Shown in pieces: positions 14,853 through 22,243 of a stretch of 22,543 nt of DNA. The notes under the pieces were generated by a model. That model did no database searches. It saw only the letters and a list, made by a program, of their open reading frames with translations, and was not told the origin of the DNA. Positions within the stretch are counted from its first letter, which is position 1, and every line of letters begins with the position of its first letter. Source of the DNA: CAZKUR01 sp964556005 (GTDB lineage Bacteria > Bacteroidota > Ignavibacteria > Ignavibacteriales > Ignavibacteriaceae); assembly GCA_964556005.1 (NCBI GenBank), contig CAZKUR010000063.1, positions 1 through 22,543 on the forward strand, in the 5' to 3' direction. The translations under genes were made by a program, and so were the position numbers.

Positions 14853-16124
14853 TTAATTTGCATTTATAATTTTACGCTGTTCCAGCATTTGGAAAAACGA
14901 TTCCAATCTATTTTTAATATTTGCATAAGAAAAATATCTCGGGTCTACCAAATCGGATTCTATAAATCCAACCGGGACTTCTAATTTTTCTTCAAGTTTT
15001 CTCATCATCAGCAGCTGGCCTGCAGAAAAGGAATTGCAGCTTTTAATTGAATTGATTAAAAATCCGTCTGCATGATAATCGGTTATACATTTTTCAAGCA
15101 GTTCAATTCTTTGGGGAAAATTTAAGTTTGTATAGCAGTTCATGCAATATTCGCTGAGACTTTCAAGCGGTCTATCCGGATTATGCCTGAAACCCATATC
15201 ATAAACGCCACCTACTTTAGTGTAGCTCGAAGCCACTATTACGGCACCAAGGTCATAAAATAATTTCCAAAACTCCCTGAAGCTTGTCCAGTTAGGTGGG
15301 CCTTCCACAACGAGCCGGTATTGTTCTTCTTTTATTTCTCCTTCCGGTGTTATTGGTCCTAAACCCAACTCAGCACGTTTATTTATTTCTTTATATAATT
15401 CCGCGTAATATTCAACTGCCTCTTCGGTTCCCCTAAAACCAATATTTATCGGGCCTATATAATAGACTCCGGCAAAATAAGCATCGATCGGCGAAGGTAT
15501 AGTTTTAGGTGTATCAAATATTTTTACAATCAGATCTTCGGTTTTAACGGAGTTTTCCAATATTTTTTTAAGCTTTGTCTCATCGTATTTTTTCCCGGAT
15601 ACTTTTTCCATCTTTGGTATGACTTCTTGTTTCAATTGCTTTACCATGTATTCGGTCATCTCTTTTGTAATTGCACCGTCTTTCTGATACGGTGTGTGAA
15701 GCATTGCAATTTCAACTCCGGGATATAAATCTTCAAGACTTTCAAACCATTTCATAAAAGTAAAACAGCCAGTATAGCTCAAAAGAAGTAAGTCAGGAGG
15801 TGGGATTTTTTCTCCGGTCGGTCCAATGTTTCCTTTTAGCATCATTCCGATATCGCATTTAACATAAGTGCAGACATCTTCGGAATGTCCGAATTTTTCG
15901 GCTTCTTTAATAAACGAACCTGACTTTTTTCTCATACCTGATTGAAGAGCATTTATCTCCGGATAAACAGGAAGCATATCAAAGGCAAGGATTAATTCTG
16001 ACAAGTTCCCCGGAACAAAAGTATAGACAACCTTTTTCCCCGTTTCTTTCGCAGTGCTTAATTCCTTAAAGAGATTAGCGATCATCTCTTTCTGAATAAT
16101 CATGCTTTGCTCTTTCTCTACCAT
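14853..16124 (-). CDS. bcrB: Class I benzoyl-CoA reductase, catalytic subunit B
   Basis: A 423-residue HgdB-superfamily protein. Likely cluster ligands are Cys85 (with Cys90 close by) in EDVCTYVKCDIGM, Cys120 in LSYTGCFTFMKWFE and Cys363 in IKSCNSFSAGQLLMMR, a set seen in BcrB/BadE. The GPINIGFRGTEEAVEYY segment and VEGPPNWTSFREFWK are family landmarks. With BcrC it forms the module that binds benzoyl-CoA and carries out the Birch-like two-electron ring reduction in the cytoplasm. The first ATG (16124) is given. Met8 (16103) has an AAAGAG 6 bases upstream of its codon and is a possible alternative. It lies 36 bases after bcrC and 11 before bcrA, matching the bcrCBAD order known from Thauera and the badDEFG order of Rhodopseudomonas. 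Confidence 0.95.
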   Translation of the reverse strand: MVEKEQSMIIQKEMIANLFKELSTAKETGKKVVYTFVPGNLSELILAFDMLPVYPEINALQSGMRKKSGSFIKEAEKFGHSEDVCTYVKCDIGMMLKGNIGPTGEKIPPPDLLLLSYTGCFTFMKWFESLEDLYPGVEIAMLHTPYQKDGAITKEMTEYMVKQLKQEVIPKMEKVSGKKYDETKLKKILENSVKTEDLIVKIFDTPKTIPSPIDAYFAGVYYIGPINIGFRGTEEAVEYYAELYKEINKRAELGLGPITPEGEIKEEQYRLVVEGPPNWTSFREFWKLFYDLGAVIVASSYTKVGGVYDMGFRHNPDRPLESLSEYCMNCYTNLNFPQRIELLEKCITDYHADGFLINSIKSCNSFSAGQLLMMRKLEEKLEVPVGFIESDLVDPRYFSYANIKNRLESFFQMLEQRKIINAN

Positions 16125-16160
16125 ATTCTTATCCCAATTAAAACTTGTTTCATTATTTTA

Positions 16161-17303
16161 TTACTTTTCTATCAACTCCTCTCCCCATAACTTTATTGAA
16201 TCTGAAAACGCTCCTACCTGCTCTTTAATATTTTTGAACTGTCCTGTATTTTCAGCGTATTCAAAGCTTATAAATCTGATATTATTTTTTTCACATGCAT
16301 TTTGTAATGCCGGCCTATCCAACAATGCCGGATCGCAGAAGCTGGGCGCTGCGAAAATAATTCCGTCCGCTTTTCTTTTTTTGTAAAGATCGATTAGTCT
16401 ATCTTCTTTCGGATTTTTAATATCATATACGGATGAAGAAAAAGTGCTTTTAGTAAGGAAGGCATTAACTATAGCTCCGATTGGATCATCGGTATCCTCT
16501 TCTATATCACCTTCTATCCATCTTGAACCGAGTAAAAAATCATCATCGACAACATAACAGCCAGCCAGTTCGATAGTTTTAATTAGACTTACAGGAGGCT
16601 GCTCACAAAACGAACCGGAAACGATCACTCTTATTTTATCCATCGGCTCGCCGGTCTCTAACTGCAATTGCCTGTAAATACTTTCAAGAATTTCATTATG
16701 CTCTTCTACCGGCATCACCATCCCTGCTCTTACGATGTAATAAAGTTCTTCAGCAGATAAGCGCCACGGATAAATTTGCCTAATATTGTAAATCGAAGTG
16801 ATTAAGTTTCTGTTCTTATTATAAAGTTTTATGGAATGGTTTAAATTTTCAGTAGTAACATCAACGTTATTAATTTTCTTAATGTTGGCAAGAATATTTT
16901 TTAATTCATTTCTATAATATTCCCCGCCGATATTCGGATCAAAGTTTTGCGGATAATCGAGGTAATTGTCGAATGTACCAATATTTAAAAGCTGGAACAT
17001 ACCTGAAAGGTTTCTCATTACATCGCAGATTGAAGGAAATACAAAACCGTCGAAACCGTTGAAATGTTTATCTAATGCTAATTCAATTATTCCTCGGGGT
17101 ATTCTGCAGATATAAGATTGGTAGAAAGCATCCCCCTTAATAATTCTTTTTCTATCACCGGCTCCAAGTATTCCGACTGCCAGCCCATTGGCAGCGTGAA
17201 TAATTTCTCTTGGAAAATATATCGGCATATAACCGACTAAGACTCTTTTGCTGTCCTTTGCTTTCCAGTTTTTTGAGACTGTGAAATTAAAGTCAAAGGA
17301 CAA
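16161..17303 (-). CDS. bcrC: Class I benzoyl-CoA reductase, catalytic subunit C (start uncertain)
   Basis: A 380-residue HgdB-superfamily protein of the BcrC/BadD type. Signature segments: VGYMPIYFPREIIHAANGL (23-41), GDAFYQSYICRIPRG with Cys66, FVFPSICDVMRNLSG with Cys93, and AAPSFCDPALLDRPAL with Cys323. It pairs with BcrB to bind benzoyl-CoA and the catalytic iron-sulfur cofactor, and is first gene of the operon. The start is odd. The only standard in-frame start is TTG at 17303, with no ribosome site, and the frame stays open without ATG, GTG or TTG for 18 more codons up to a TAA at 17360-17358. A well-placed AAAGGG plus ATG (17313-17311) exists but in another frame that stops after six codons. 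The upstream in-frame residues (IIDKCKEL) could belong to an N-terminal helix, so the true start may be non-canonical or an indel may be present. Confidence 0.93.
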   Translation of the reverse strand: MSFDFNFTVSKNWKAKDSKRVLVGYMPIYFPREIIHAANGLAVGILGAGDRKRIIKGDAFYQSYICRIPRGIIELALDKHFNGFDGFVFPSICDVMRNLSGMFQLLNIGTFDNYLDYPQNFDPNIGGEYYRNELKNILANIKKINNVDVTTENLNHSIKLYNKNRNLITSIYNIRQIYPWRLSAEELYYIVRAGMVMPVEEHNEILESIYRQLQLETGEPMDKIRVIVSGSFCEQPPVSLIKTIELAGCYVVDDDFLLGSRWIEGDIEEDTDDPIGAIVNAFLTKSTFSSSVYDIKNPKEDRLIDLYKKRKADGIIFAAPSFCDPALLDRPALQNACEKNNIRFISFEYAENTGQFKNIKEQVGAFSDSIKLWGEELIEK

Positions 17304-17364
17304 TTCTTTGCATTTATCAATTATCCCTTTTAACGTGATTAACCCTTTTCGAAAATATTAATGC

Positions 17365-17379
17365 CGGTATTCAATACCG
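17365..17379. promoter_or_regulatory. Perfect palindrome CGGTATT-C-AATACCG, candidate operator of the bcr operon
   Basis: A 7-bp perfect inverted repeat around one central base, about 62 bases upstream of the TTG of bcrC. It is markedly more GC-rich than its surroundings. Short loopless symmetry of this kind fits a dimeric repressor or activator site better than an RNA hairpin. It lies just downstream of a TAnnTTTG-like element (17395-17388, minus strand), where repressor binding would block transcription start. The cognate regulator is not in the window. Confidence 0.5.
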
Positions 17380-17387
17380 ACTTAGGA

Positions 17388-17395
17388 CAAAAATA
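17388..17395 (-). promoter_or_regulatory. Possible -7 promoter element TATTTTTG of the bcr operon
   Basis: Reads TATTTTTG on the minus strand and matches the Bacteroidota -7 consensus TAnnTTTG. A TTGACC lies at 17411-17406, but the spacing between the two (about 10 bases) is too short for a standard pair. In such AT-rich DNA a chance match is likely. Confidence 0.25.
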
Positions 17396-17758
17396 TACTT
17401 AATTCGGTCAATAATAAGACTATTTGAACTGAAATCCAAGTCATTAAGGACAATAATTTGCATATTGCCAAATATTTTTTACAATAAAAAATTAAAAATT
17501 TACAAATATTTCTAATTACGTAGATTGATTTGAATTAGGAAACGATTATTTCGATGCGAATAATTTTAAAAAGCCTAATTAGATTTTAAAATTATACAAA
17601 TGAATGAATTTTGTTCTAAAAAGTTTATTTGAATTTCTATCGATGGAACCGGATGCTATTAACTTTTTAGATTTAAAACTTCTTATTTATCTTTTATTTC
17701 TATTGTTATTAAATTTAATTTGTATATCGTTAATATAAATAAACATTAAAAGGATAAA

Positions 17759-18502
17759 ATGAATTATAAGACCGTAGTTATAACCGGCGCTGCACAAGGC
17801 ATCGGGAAGGCAATTGCAGAAAAATTAATACAGGAAAAATATTTTGTCATTATTGCAGATATTGCCTTTGAAAAAGAAAAATCTTTAATAGATGAATTGG
17901 GCAGCGATCAAACTTTATTATTAAAATGCGACATTAGTAAACAGGAGGATGTTGAGTCACTATTTGGTGAGGTTATTGCCAAAAGGAAAACTATTGATGC
18001 AGTTGTGAATAATGCAGGAGTAATTAGAGATAATATGATTTGGAAAATGCCGAAAGAAGATATGGACAAAGTAATCGACATAAATTTAAAAGGTACCTGG
18101 TTGATGTGCAAAGAAGCTGCAAAAGTAATGAGAGAACAAAAAAGCGGGAGGATTGTAAATATCTCATCGAGGGCGTGGCTTGGCAATAACAGAGGGCAGT
18201 CCAATTATACAGCTTCCAAAGCAGGAATTGTTGGACTGACACGGGTGCTTGCCCTTGAATTAGGAAAATATAATGTAAACGTTAACGCAGTAGCTCCGGG
18301 ATTAATTGATACGCCATTAACACAAAATCTGTCTCCTGAAGTTCTGAAAAACTTGATAGAGGCACAGCCGACAAAAAAAATGGGAACTCCGATGGATATT
18401 GCAAATGCAGTTTATTTCCTGCTTTCAGAAGCAAGCAATTTCATCACAGGCCAAATTATTCATGTGGACGGAGGAAGAAGCATAGGCAGCACGATATTTT
18501 AA
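17759..18502 (+). CDS. SDR-family oxidoreductase (FabG-like; candidate 3-hydroxypimelyl-CoA dehydrogenase)
   Basis: A 247-residue classical short-chain dehydrogenase. Cofactor motif TGAAQGIG is at 9-16, NNAG at 84-87, catalytic Ser137, Tyr150 and Lys154 in NISSRAWLG...SNYTASKAG, and the C-terminal GQIIHVDGG is typical of FabG relatives. The acidic residue Asp34 after strand 2 (IIADI) suggests NAD preference. In this locus a dehydrogenase is needed to convert 3-hydroxypimelyl-CoA, the Oah product, to 3-oxopimelyl-CoA, and no other 3-hydroxyacyl-CoA dehydrogenase is present, so that role is inferred. The start ATG has AAAAGG six bases upstream. It is the only well-supported plus-strand gene and is transcribed divergently from bcrC. 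It converges with the thiolase gene, leaving four bases between the stop codons and no room for a terminator. Confidence 0.88.
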   Translation: MNYKTVVITGAAQGIGKAIAEKLIQEKYFVIIADIAFEKEKSLIDELGSDQTLLLKCDISKQEDVESLFGEVIAKRKTIDAVVNNAGVIRDNMIWKMPKEDMDKVIDINLKGTWLMCKEAAKVMREQKSGRIVNISSRAWLGNNRGQSNYTASKAGIVGLTRVLALELGKYNVNVNAVAPGLIDTPLTQNLSPEVLKNLIEAQPTKKMGTPMDIANAVYFLLSEASNFITGQIIHVDGGRSIGSTIF

Positions 18503-18506
18503 ATTT

Positions 18507-19727
18507 CTATACTTTTTCAAGAATTAAAGCTGCTCCCTGCCCGACACCAATACATAAGGTTGCCAATCCATATTTTAAATTTTTTGTTTTATTCATTTCA
18601 TGAATAAGTGTTGTTGTAATCCGGGCACCGGTACAACCCAACGGATGTCCTAAAGCAATCGCACCACCGTTAATATTAACAATTTCACTATTCAGATTTA
18701 ATTCATTTATACAAACAATACTTTGAACTGCAAATGCTTCATTCAATTCTGCAAGATTTATATCGTCAATTTTAAGTCCGGCACGTTTCAAAGCTTTTTG
18801 AGATGAAGGTACAGGACCAATTCCCATAAAAGCAGGATCAACTCCTGCAATTGCCATCGAAACAATTTTTGCCATAGGACTTAAATTAAATTTTTTAACG
18901 GCATCCCCCGAAACTACCAACAAAGCTGAAGCACCGTCATTTATTCCGGAAGAATTTCCTGCCGTAACAGAGCCTCCTTTTTTAAAGGCCGGTTTTAAAG
19001 CAGCGAGTTTTTCCAAAGTTACTTCTGGCCGGGGATGTTCATCTTTATCTACGATTATATCTTCACCTTTTTTTTGAGGAACCGGAACAGGAACAATTTC
19101 ATCCTTTAACTTTCCATTTTCAAATGCCGTTTTATATTTTTGCTGGGAATTATAAGCAAAAAGGTCTTGCTCTTCCCTCGATACTTTCCATTTCTCCGCA
19201 ATATTTTCGGCAGTTTCTCCCATTGAAAAAGGAAAATATTTTTCTGCAAGCTTTTTATTTGTAAAACGCCAGCCTATAGTCGAATCATATATTTCGGATT
19301 TTCTGCCGAATGGTTCTTCCTGTTTATTGATTACATATGGTGCTCTTGACATACTTTCGACACCGCCTGCTATAAAAATATCTCCGTCTCCAACCATTAT
19401 TGCTCGAGCAGCATCCATAATTGCCTGCATCCCTGATGCACATAAACGGTTAACTGTAACTCCTCCAACTTCGACCGGAAGTCCTGCTAAAAGAGACGCC
19501 ATTCTTGCAACATTTCTATTGTCTTCTCCGGCTTGATTGGTACAGCCGAGTATAACATCTTCAATTGAATGAACATCAATGCTTTTATTTCTATTTAGCA
19601 ATGCTTTTATTACAATAACGGCAAGATCGTCAGGCCTTACACTGCTTAATGAACCTCCGTACTTCCCTATCGGTGTACGTACTGCATCTACTATAAATGC
19701 TTCTTTCATAATATTTTTAATTCCCAT
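18507..19727 (-). CDS. Thiolase, 3-oxoadipyl-CoA thiolase-like (candidate 3-oxopimelyl-CoA thiolase)
   Basis: A 406-residue thiolase with nucleophilic Cys96 in NRLCASGM, NEAFAVQS, His361 in GHPLGCTG and Cys392 in CIGVGQG. The segments GCTNQAGEDNRNVARMASLL (61-80), STIGWRFTNKKL and the CxGVGQG form of the last motif (instead of CIGGGQG) are typical of PcaF/PaaJ-type thiolases acting on dicarboxylic acyl-CoAs. That makes it a better candidate than the other thiolase for cleaving 3-oxopimelyl-CoA to glutaryl-CoA and acetyl-CoA. Met7 (19709) begins the canonical MKEAFIVDAVRTPIG and may be the true start. The first ATG is given. The gene faces the SDR gene tail to tail and is preceded by a 570-base gene-poor stretch. 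Confidence 0.9.
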   Translation of the reverse strand: MGIKNIMKEAFIVDAVRTPIGKYGGSLSSVRPDDLAVIVIKALLNRNKSIDVHSIEDVILGCTNQAGEDNRNVARMASLLAGLPVEVGGVTVNRLCASGMQAIMDAARAIMVGDGDIFIAGGVESMSRAPYVINKQEEPFGRKSEIYDSTIGWRFTNKKLAEKYFPFSMGETAENIAEKWKVSREEQDLFAYNSQQKYKTAFENGKLKDEIVPVPVPQKKGEDIIVDKDEHPRPEVTLEKLAALKPAFKKGGSVTAGNSSGINDGASALLVVSGDAVKKFNLSPMAKIVSMAIAGVDPAFMGIGPVPSSQKALKRAGLKIDDINLAELNEAFAVQSIVCINELNLNSEIVNINGGAIALGHPLGCTGARITTTLIHEMNKTKNLKYGLATLCIGVGQGAALILEKV

Positions 19728-20075
19728 TAATTCAATAAAATTTTTGAATTTTCAGCATCTGTTTGCCGGGTTATTTAATTTATCCCAGCAGAAAGATGAA
19801 AATTAAGTTTTTAATTTAAATCAAAAAATAATTTTTTAAAAATATTTTTTTCGCTAATGATAATTTTTATTTTTAATAAAAAATAAAATCCTATCTTTTT
19901 TATAAAAGTTATTAAGGTAAATAAACTCCTAAAATCCTACCTTCTTACATTATTTAATATGTAATTACCGAATGTAAAAAATGGATAAAGGTACTTCAAT
20001 TTTTTACAGCTTGTGAAAAACTTTGATGCTCAAAAAGTCAATAGTAAATCGGAATTTTAATATAATAAGGAAGAG

Positions 20076-20165
20076 ATGTTTTATAATATGAACAGGCCGG
20101 ATGAATATGAATATTTAAAAGATAAATTAGAAATGAATTCAAAAAAAATGATTAAAGTACCATGA
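20076..20165 (+). CDS. Possible 29-residue small ORF or gene remnant
   Basis: An ATG preceded by AAGGAAGAG opens a 29-residue frame, MFYNMNRPDEYEYLKDKLEM and nine further residues rich in Lys, ending in TGA. The purine-rich site and charged helix-like content are the only support. The site is 3 to 4 bases from the first ATG and about 15 from Met5. No family is recognised. It could equally be a relic or chance. Confidence 0.15.
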   Translation: MFYNMNRPDEYEYLKDKLEMNSKKMIKVP

Positions 20166-20198
20166 CTTAATTGAATCTGTAAATTTATTATTACTATA

Positions 20199-20254
20199 AT
20201 GAAATCAATAGAATGCGGATTTAATCCGCGTAATCCGTGTTCCATTGATTTCAT
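20199..20254. repeat. 56-base nested inverted repeat, REP-like
   Basis: Outer arms ATGAAATCAATAGAA (20199-20213) and TTCCATTGATTTCAT (20240-20254) pair over 15 positions with one mismatch. Inside lies a perfect 7-bp repeat GCGGATT-T-AATCCGC (20215-20229), followed by a related TAATCCGTGT. The CG-rich core in AT-rich DNA looks like a dispersed palindromic repeat. It stands 43 bases beyond the modC stop and may protect the 3' end of the mod mRNA, but no U-tract follows on the minus strand. Confidence 0.6.
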
Positions 20255-20297
20255 AAAAAAAGATTTACACGTCCTGTAGAAAAATAAGGTAAACTTT

Positions 20298-21170
20298 TTA
20301 TAATTTAATTATCAACGGATTAAATGCCTTCGATACGATCATAACTTTATCACCCACATTAAGTTTTTCTATTTCTTCTTTTGCTGCAATAACTTTTATT
20401 ATATTATTTCCCACTAAAACGTTCACAATAAAAACGACATCGGTACCTTCAATTTTTAGTACATCTCCGGTAAAACGGAATTTGCCGCTGATATATTTTT
20501 CACGAAATACATCAGGCGCAATTCCATCACTTATAATCTTTCCTTTGTCTAACCGTATTACTCTATCGGACATTTTAAATATTTCCGAAATATCATGACT
20601 GACGAGGATTGTAGTCAAATTCAACAATCGGTGCACTTTTAAAATATAATCCTGCAGCTTAAATCTCATTTCCGGGTCAAGCGCTGATAAAGGTTCATCA
20701 AGTAGAAGCAATTTCGGTCTTCTTACAATTGCTCTTGCAAGAGCAGCACGCTGCTTTTGTCCGCCGGAAAGTGTATCAGGGTAGCGGTCTTTCAAAGTTT
20801 CCAGCTCCATTATATCCATAATTTCATTTACGTGCTCCCCGTTGCTGCTGCTGTTCAGTGCATATTTTATATTTTCATAGACAGTCATATTTGGGAACAA
20901 TGAGTAATCCTGGAATACAAATCCTACATTTCTTTTTTGCGGAGGGAGAAAAACTTTCTTTTCGATATTAAGCCAGTCCTTTTCATCAACTTTAATTTTC
21001 CCTTTAGAGGGTTCCAATAAGCCGGCAATTAATCTTAGTAAAGTTGTTTTTCCTGCTCCAGAAGGACCTTCAATAGTAATGAACTCCCTATCATTTAATT
21101 GTAGTTTTACGTCGAGAGGCAAATCACCGTCTGAAGTTTTTAATATTTTATAGAACTCAAAGTCAATCAC
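20298..21170 (-). CDS. modC: Molybdate ABC transporter, ATP-binding protein
   Basis: A 290-residue ABC ATPase. Walker A GPSGAGKTT is at 35-43, the Q-loop in VFQDYSLFP near 85-93, the signature LSGGQ at 134-138, Walker B LLLLDEP at 154-160, and the H-loop in LVSHD. The C-terminal 65 or so residues (KFRFTGDVLKIEG onward) form a single TOBE/Mop-like domain, half of the tandem Mop regulatory region of E. coli ModC. It energises molybdate uptake through ModB. The start is GTG and overlaps the modB stop by 4 bases (GTGA), so the genes are translationally coupled. Molybdate specificity rests on the neighbours (ModB-type permease, di-Mop protein) rather than on this chain. Confidence 0.88.
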   Translation of the reverse strand: MIDFEFYKILKTSDGDLPLDVKLQLNDREFITIEGPSGAGKTTLLRLIAGLLEPSKGKIKVDEKDWLNIEKKVFLPPQKRNVGFVFQDYSLFPNMTVYENIKYALNSSSNGEHVNEIMDIMELETLKDRYPDTLSGGQKQRAALARAIVRRPKLLLLDEPLSALDPEMRFKLQDYILKVHRLLNLTTILVSHDISEIFKMSDRVIRLDKGKIISDGIAPDVFREKYISGKFRFTGDVLKIEGTDVVFIVNVLVGNNIIKVIAAKEEIEKLNVGDKVMIVSKAFNPLIIKL

Positions 21171-21841
21171 AGTCTGCCCGATCTCAGATATCTTCTGTTA
21201 AAAATATAAACCGTCAATAAGATTAAAAAAGTTATAATGAATAAAGTTAAAGCATACACATTGGCATTATGATAATTTAATGATTCAACCTGGTCGTAAA
21301 TTGCAAGTGAAGCAACTCTCGTTTTCCCCGGGATGTTTCCTCCAATCATCAAAACAATTCCGAACTCGCCGATAGTATGCGCAAAGCTTAAGACAATTCC
21401 TGTCAGCAATGAAGGTTTAATATTCGGTAAAAGCACTTTTATCAAAGTATTAAATTTAGATTTGCCAAGTGTGTACGAAGCTTCTTTAAGCGACAAAGGC
21501 AGGTTCTCCAATCCAGCCTGCACAGGGTTAACCATAAACGGGAAGCTGTATATCATTGAGGCAATGACCAAACCTTCAAACGAAAACACAAGCCGTACGT
21601 TAAAAATTTCTTCAATTATTCCTCCGAAAAAATAATTTGGAGAAAAAGCAACAAGAAGATAAAATCCCAGTACGGTAGGAGGAAGCACAAGCGGCATGCT
21701 AATTATTGCGGACACAACCGGCTTCAGCTTGAAATCCTTTTCAGAAAGCCAATATGCAACCGGTACCGCAATAAAAAAAAGAATCGATGTTGCAATAGCA
21801 GCTAACTCAAGACTTAATATAATCGGCTGAATTATTGTCAT
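21167..21841 (-). CDS. modB: Molybdate ABC transporter, permease
   Basis: A 224-residue inner-membrane protein with about five hydrophobic segments. The segment MPLVLPPTVLGFYLL (49-63) is highly typical of ModB, the cytoplasmic EAA-type coupling loop is EASYTLGKSKFNTLIKVLLP, and HTIGEFGIVLMIGGNIPG follows before the last helices. It forms the homodimeric channel for molybdate delivered by ModA. The start ATG overlaps the stop of the upstream di-Mop gene (ATGA), and its stop overlaps the modC start. Sulfate or tungstate permeases are the alternative, but the PPTVLG context favours molybdate. Confidence 0.92.
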   Translation of the reverse strand: MTIIQPIILSLELAAIATSILFFIAVPVAYWLSEKDFKLKPVVSAIISMPLVLPPTVLGFYLLVAFSPNYFFGGIIEEIFNVRLVFSFEGLVIASMIYSFPFMVNPVQAGLENLPLSLKEASYTLGKSKFNTLIKVLLPNIKPSLLTGIVLSFAHTIGEFGIVLMIGGNIPGKTRVASLAIYDQVESLNYHNANVYALTLFIITFLILLTVYIFNRRYLRSGRL

Positions 21842-22239
21842 AAAGGCGCTAACATTACTTCATTCGTTTTTATCAACGCAAGAACTTCGTCGTCTATTTT
21901 TAAATCAAGCTGTTCAACTGCTCCGGTTGTTATTATTGAAATTATTTTATTCCCTTTGCAGTCGAGAAATATTTTACTTAAAAGTTTTCCTCTTTCAATA
22001 TCTTTTATTAAACAGGGTATCTTGTTTTGCAAACTAAGCTTTCCCGAAAAATCCTTTGCGATACTAACTTCTGTTTCCTTAAACATTATGTTCATTGGAG
22101 AACCGATTTTTAGGAAAGGTACTGTTTCAGGCGTTTCAATAATTATGGATTTAAGACTTACCCCACTCACGTCTATTTCGACAATGGAGAAATACTCATC
22201 GCTTTTTATATTTGCAATTTTTCCCGAAAGACTGTTCAC
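21838..22239 (-). CDS. Di-Mop (TOBE) molybdate-binding protein, ModG-like
   Basis: A 133-residue protein built of two Mop-type repeats: residues 1-67 (opening NSLSGKIANIKSDEYFSIVEID) and 68-133 (opening LSLQNKIPCLIKDIERGKL). Each ends with a turn that leads into a hydrophobic strand (IMFKETEVSIA, ALIKTNEVMLA). Mop domains oligomerise and bind molybdate or tungstate oxyanions, either as storage proteins (molbindins, ModG) or as the sensing part of ModE and ModC. There is no helix-turn-helix domain, so it is not ModE. It starts with GTG four bases after the modA stop and overlaps modB by 4 bases. A stand-alone gene in the middle of modABC is uncommon and may replace the second Mop domain missing from ModC. 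Confidence 0.8.
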   Translation of the reverse strand: MNSLSGKIANIKSDEYFSIVEIDVSGVSLKSIIIETPETVPFLKIGSPMNIMFKETEVSIAKDFSGKLSLQNKIPCLIKDIERGKLLSKIFLDCKGNKIISIITTGAVEQLDLKIDDEVLALIKTNEVMLAPL

Positions 22240-22243
22240 TTGA

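Larger units (their letters stand above)
17304..17758. other. Divergent intergenic region between bcrC and the SDR gene
   Basis: 455 bases, very AT-rich, with no convincing gene on either strand. It must hold the promoters of the 17-kb minus-strand operon and of the plus-strand SDR gene. Visible structure: the palindrome at 17365-17379 near bcrC; ATTATT/AATAAT arms at 17545-17550 and 17559-17564 around a CG-containing centre; CTAATTAG and ATTTTAAAAT palindromes near 17575-17590; and AAAAGG six bases before the SDR ATG. The right half (17640-17740) is close to pure A/T. Confidence 0.7.
19728..20297. other. Gene-poor stretch between the thiolase and modC
   Basis: 570 bases, very AT-rich, with A/T homopolymer runs around 19815-19875. 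No substantial gene is seen. It should hold the thiolase promoter (right of 19727) and the 3' end of the mod transcript. Contents worth noting: an imperfect GCCGGG/CCCAGC symmetry near 19765-19790, a 29-codon plus-strand frame at 20076-20165, and the long inverted repeat at 20199-20254. No U-tract terminator follows modC. Confidence 0.6.

Noticed and set aside
12590..17303. Lactyl-, phenyllactyl- or 2-hydroxyglutaryl-CoA dehydratase instead of benzoyl-CoA reductase
   Set aside because: Two different ATPase subunits, including a long BcrA type and a BcrD with STGEGE and SMTTHARGG, and the presence of dch, had and oah, point to benzoyl-CoA reductase.
17304..17758. A small regulator gene in the divergent region
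   Set aside because: All frames on both strands are broken by stops at short intervals, and no helix-turn-helix-like sequence is seen.
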